A DNA stretch of 64,000 nucleotides from Rostratula benghalensis (Eukaryota > Chordata > Aves > Charadriiformes > Rostratulidae). Shown here one piece after another: positions 61,501 to 64,000 of this stretch. The stretch spans positions 881,194 to 945,193 of the forward strand of contig VXAI01000038.1 in NCBI GenBank assembly GCA_013399305.1, read 5' to 3'. Position 1 is the stretch's first letter, and each line of letters begins with the position of its first letter. The notes beneath the pieces were generated by a model. It was not told the origin of the DNA. It made no database searches and saw only the letters and a program-made list of their open reading frames with translations. A program made the position numbers and the translations under genes.

Positions 61501-64000
61501 CTGAGGCAATATAGATCCCACCAGGTGAATTCCCAAACCCCAAAGGCATATTCTTTGAGCAAGGACTGACACCTCACCCACCTCCATAGAACCAAAAAAA
61601 AAAAGCTATATATGTGAATTTTCTAGGTAGGAGGAACAGTTTCAAAGGTTTTCTACACTTACATACAATAGAAAACATCTTAGGCTAGTGTTAAGCCGAT
61701 TCCTTTTTAAGAGTAATCCTTGCTACACGAAAAATCATTGTAAATTGCAGCAGCAACATTAAGAACATTCACCGAAGTAGAGTTTACCTTTACAGCACAA
61801 ACACTGGCTTGGAGAGAGAAACAGGGGGGATGAAACCACTCATCACCTACAAAATCTTTCCTAAAAAAGACACATCCACCAGTCTATGCACTTTTGTCCC
61901 CCCCCAAAGAGGGGTTAGCAATCTCTCTGCATGAACATCGGTGCACAGGAGTGACAGAAAATGAGGCTTAGGCACCCAAAGCCTCCCTGCCATTGTCAGT
62001 GCTCACTACAACCAAAATCCTCGCTTTGAATCACGGAACACACACACAGAACCCCGTTTCATTTAGCATCATTGCGATCAAATTCTAGAGAATTTTCGTA
62101 GCAATTCTTTCGCTCAAGACTCCCATGAGATTATCGACTTCATTAAGGATCCTCTGTTTTCTCCCTTTCAATATTATAAAACTGGAGTAAAATTACGTAA
62201 CTGGGACATTTCAAATAAACAGCATCTGTGGACTTGTAAGTTAATTGAAACCTATGCATCTTTGAGACAGATCTAGACTAGTGTCTCTGTGACTTCTAGA
62301 AATCTCAATGTTACTACCATTTCTAGAAAACCAAAATAATGATAGCACAAGGTGATCAAAATCCACCTTCCCAACAGAAGTCTTGCTAAAAAAAAAAAAA
62401 AAGCACGTTCCTTTCATAACCCAATCCAGCACATAAACTCTAAGTGTTTCTATGCGAACAAGAAGCAAGAGTAAGTTCAGCTTTGAAGGTAACACCCACT
62501 AAATAAAAAAAAGCAATTTATTTCCCCTCTCTCCCCCCCCAATCCAGATCCCTTTCAGTGAGATTTTTAGCCATGATTTCCACTAGTATCAAGAGGAGAA
62601 AATTCAGCAAATCAAGAAAATAATCCACCAGAGAAGGTGGTCACATGCTTACAGCTAATTGTTTGCTCCATTTCTTCTACGTACGGAGATGTTGGTAAAA
62701 CTTCTGTGTGTTCAGATTTTGAGGAAACTCTTCCTCACCTACAAATTTTATAAATAAACAAAGTGACTCAACTAACTTGGTTTAAAGCAGCCATGTGTTT
62801 TCCTCTGTTATAGACTACAGACACAACAAGAAAAAAGTCAGTACCTCAGAACAGCTTGGGAACAATTATTAGGAAATAGATTTTCATACAGTCCATCCTA
62901 TGTGCTATGTACTGCCCCTTCCTTGCTGCCAAAAACATTCATTTCTAACCAATGCCCATATAAACAACAAAACTCACACCTCAAGGGAAAACCACTTCCT
63001 TCCTCTTCAAAGAAGTAGTATTTCAAAGACATTCTGAAAGAATCTATCCGAGAAAGGCTGGCCCAAACCAGCTGTCTGAAGCCATTATCAATGGATTGCA
63101 CAAAGATAATTTTTCTTGTCTTCCCAATTCAGTATCACTTGATATGGAAATTATAAACTGGAAAGAGCTCATGTGGCAGCGGATCTGTATGATGTGAAAT
63201 TTCACGTTGGCTACTTGCAATGCTCACACCAAGACAACAGTGGTCCTGTGGCTTAACTGGGATCAAGCAATACCTTGTTTATCACACCATCATTTACGGC
63301 AATACCAAAACAGACAGACTGTACACCTTGACCCACAGCTACAGTCTGCACAGTTTATGTCCACAAGACACTTCCTTCAGTCAATTTTATATTCTAAGAG
63401 TACGCAAGGATTTCTGATCAACAGCCAATTTCTCAGACAGCAAACAACAGTGAGCACAACACATTTGATGACATGAATGTTTCCTTAGGTGGCATCGTGA
63501 TCTACAGGCAATACACCCGAGTTTGAAGTCTTCAGTTATGATGAAACCCCAAACTGTCTATAGTATAGCAATGCATTTATTTCCGCAGTGACATGAGCTA
63601 CAGGAGGCACTGTGGATCCAACCTCCTCCTACAAATGCTCAAAGATTTGGTCTTTATCATCAGACCTGCTAGCAATCCAAGCAACCTTGACCTTTCAGAA
63701 AGAAAGTTGTTTGATAACTCTTGCATCACAATGAACTTGCTGATGTATTATTGAGGACATTCTAACCTTGTGCAGAAATTGTTCCTTTAAGATTCAACAG
63801 GCCTTTTACAGCTTGGCTTCTGCTGACTGTCAACATGGAGACATTCTGTGTACTTCCACTGTACTGTTAAGTATTTTTTCCCCTTTCCATTCTCAGTGGA
63901 CTTAAAGCAGAGGCAGCAAGCTATTTAACATATTACCAGTAATTTATTTCAGATTACGACCTTTTTGGCATTCACCAAACTGCAGCGACATCATCATTTC

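Larger units (their letters stand above)
48484..64000 (-). other. DOCK2 large intron, partial (more than 15.5 kb)
   Basis: This is the 3' part of the intron upstream of window exon 1. No DOCK2 exon was found: the preceding exon should encode a DWV-MNMVQN-like segment ending in a split codon, and I do not see it on the minus strand. I recognise only a short CR1 tip at 58,252-58,294, a 17-bp direct repeat at 58,455-58,501 and scattered homopolymers. Open frames of up to 109 codons (for example 58,918-59,247 minus and 60,468-60,794 plus) have no recognisable homology. Confidence 0.85.

Overview
The window is vertebrate nuclear DNA, almost certainly from a bird. It is AT-rich and intron-dominated. 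It carries eight copies of the CR1 retrotransposon tail (near 10.1, 14.2, 16.5, 22.6, 34.3, 42.5, 45.2 and 58.3 kb), several ending in the ATTCTRTG-type 3' repeat typical of avian CR1, and I see no mammalian-type SINEs. A 10-base N gap at 21,028-21,037 marks it as draft assembly.

One gene fills the window: the 3' half of DOCK2, on the minus strand. DOCK2 is the haematopoietic Rac guanine-nucleotide exchange factor. I could place 23 coding exons, each with AG/GT boundaries and reading phases that join without error. They give 839 codons plus the stop, which corresponds to roughly residue 990 to the C-terminus of the about 1,830-residue mammalian protein. In transcript order the exons run from 48.48 kb down to the stop codon at 943-945. 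The first five and most of the sixth encode helical (ARM-like) repeats. From about 24.4 kb to 7.9 kb they encode the catalytic DHR-2 domain, and from 7.0 kb to 0.94 kb the C-terminal tail with a conserved polybasic cluster. The 3' UTR runs into the first 0.9 kb. The 15.5 kb above 48.48 kb is the near end of a large intron in which I recognise no exon and no nested gene.

The most striking signal is at 7,996-8,157. It is a perfect 81-bp tandem duplication that copies a DOCK2 splice acceptor, its polypyrimidine tract and the first 49 coding bases of a DHR-2 exon. Because 81 is 27 codons and the unit has no stop, both acceptors are compatible with the reading frame. The upstream one would insert 27 residues, including a run of phenylalanines, near the C-terminal end of DHR-2. 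It is either a very young allele or species-specific alternative acceptor, or an assembly artefact.

Other points are a 12-base adenine run inside the penultimate coding exon, a C-terminal T-D-L that fits a class I PDZ ligand, an unexplained 64-codon open stretch in the 3' UTR, two unassigned intronic open frames of 128 and 146 codons, and an excess of CR1 copies in the sense orientation of the host gene. I found no bacterial, viral, CRISPR or tRNA features.
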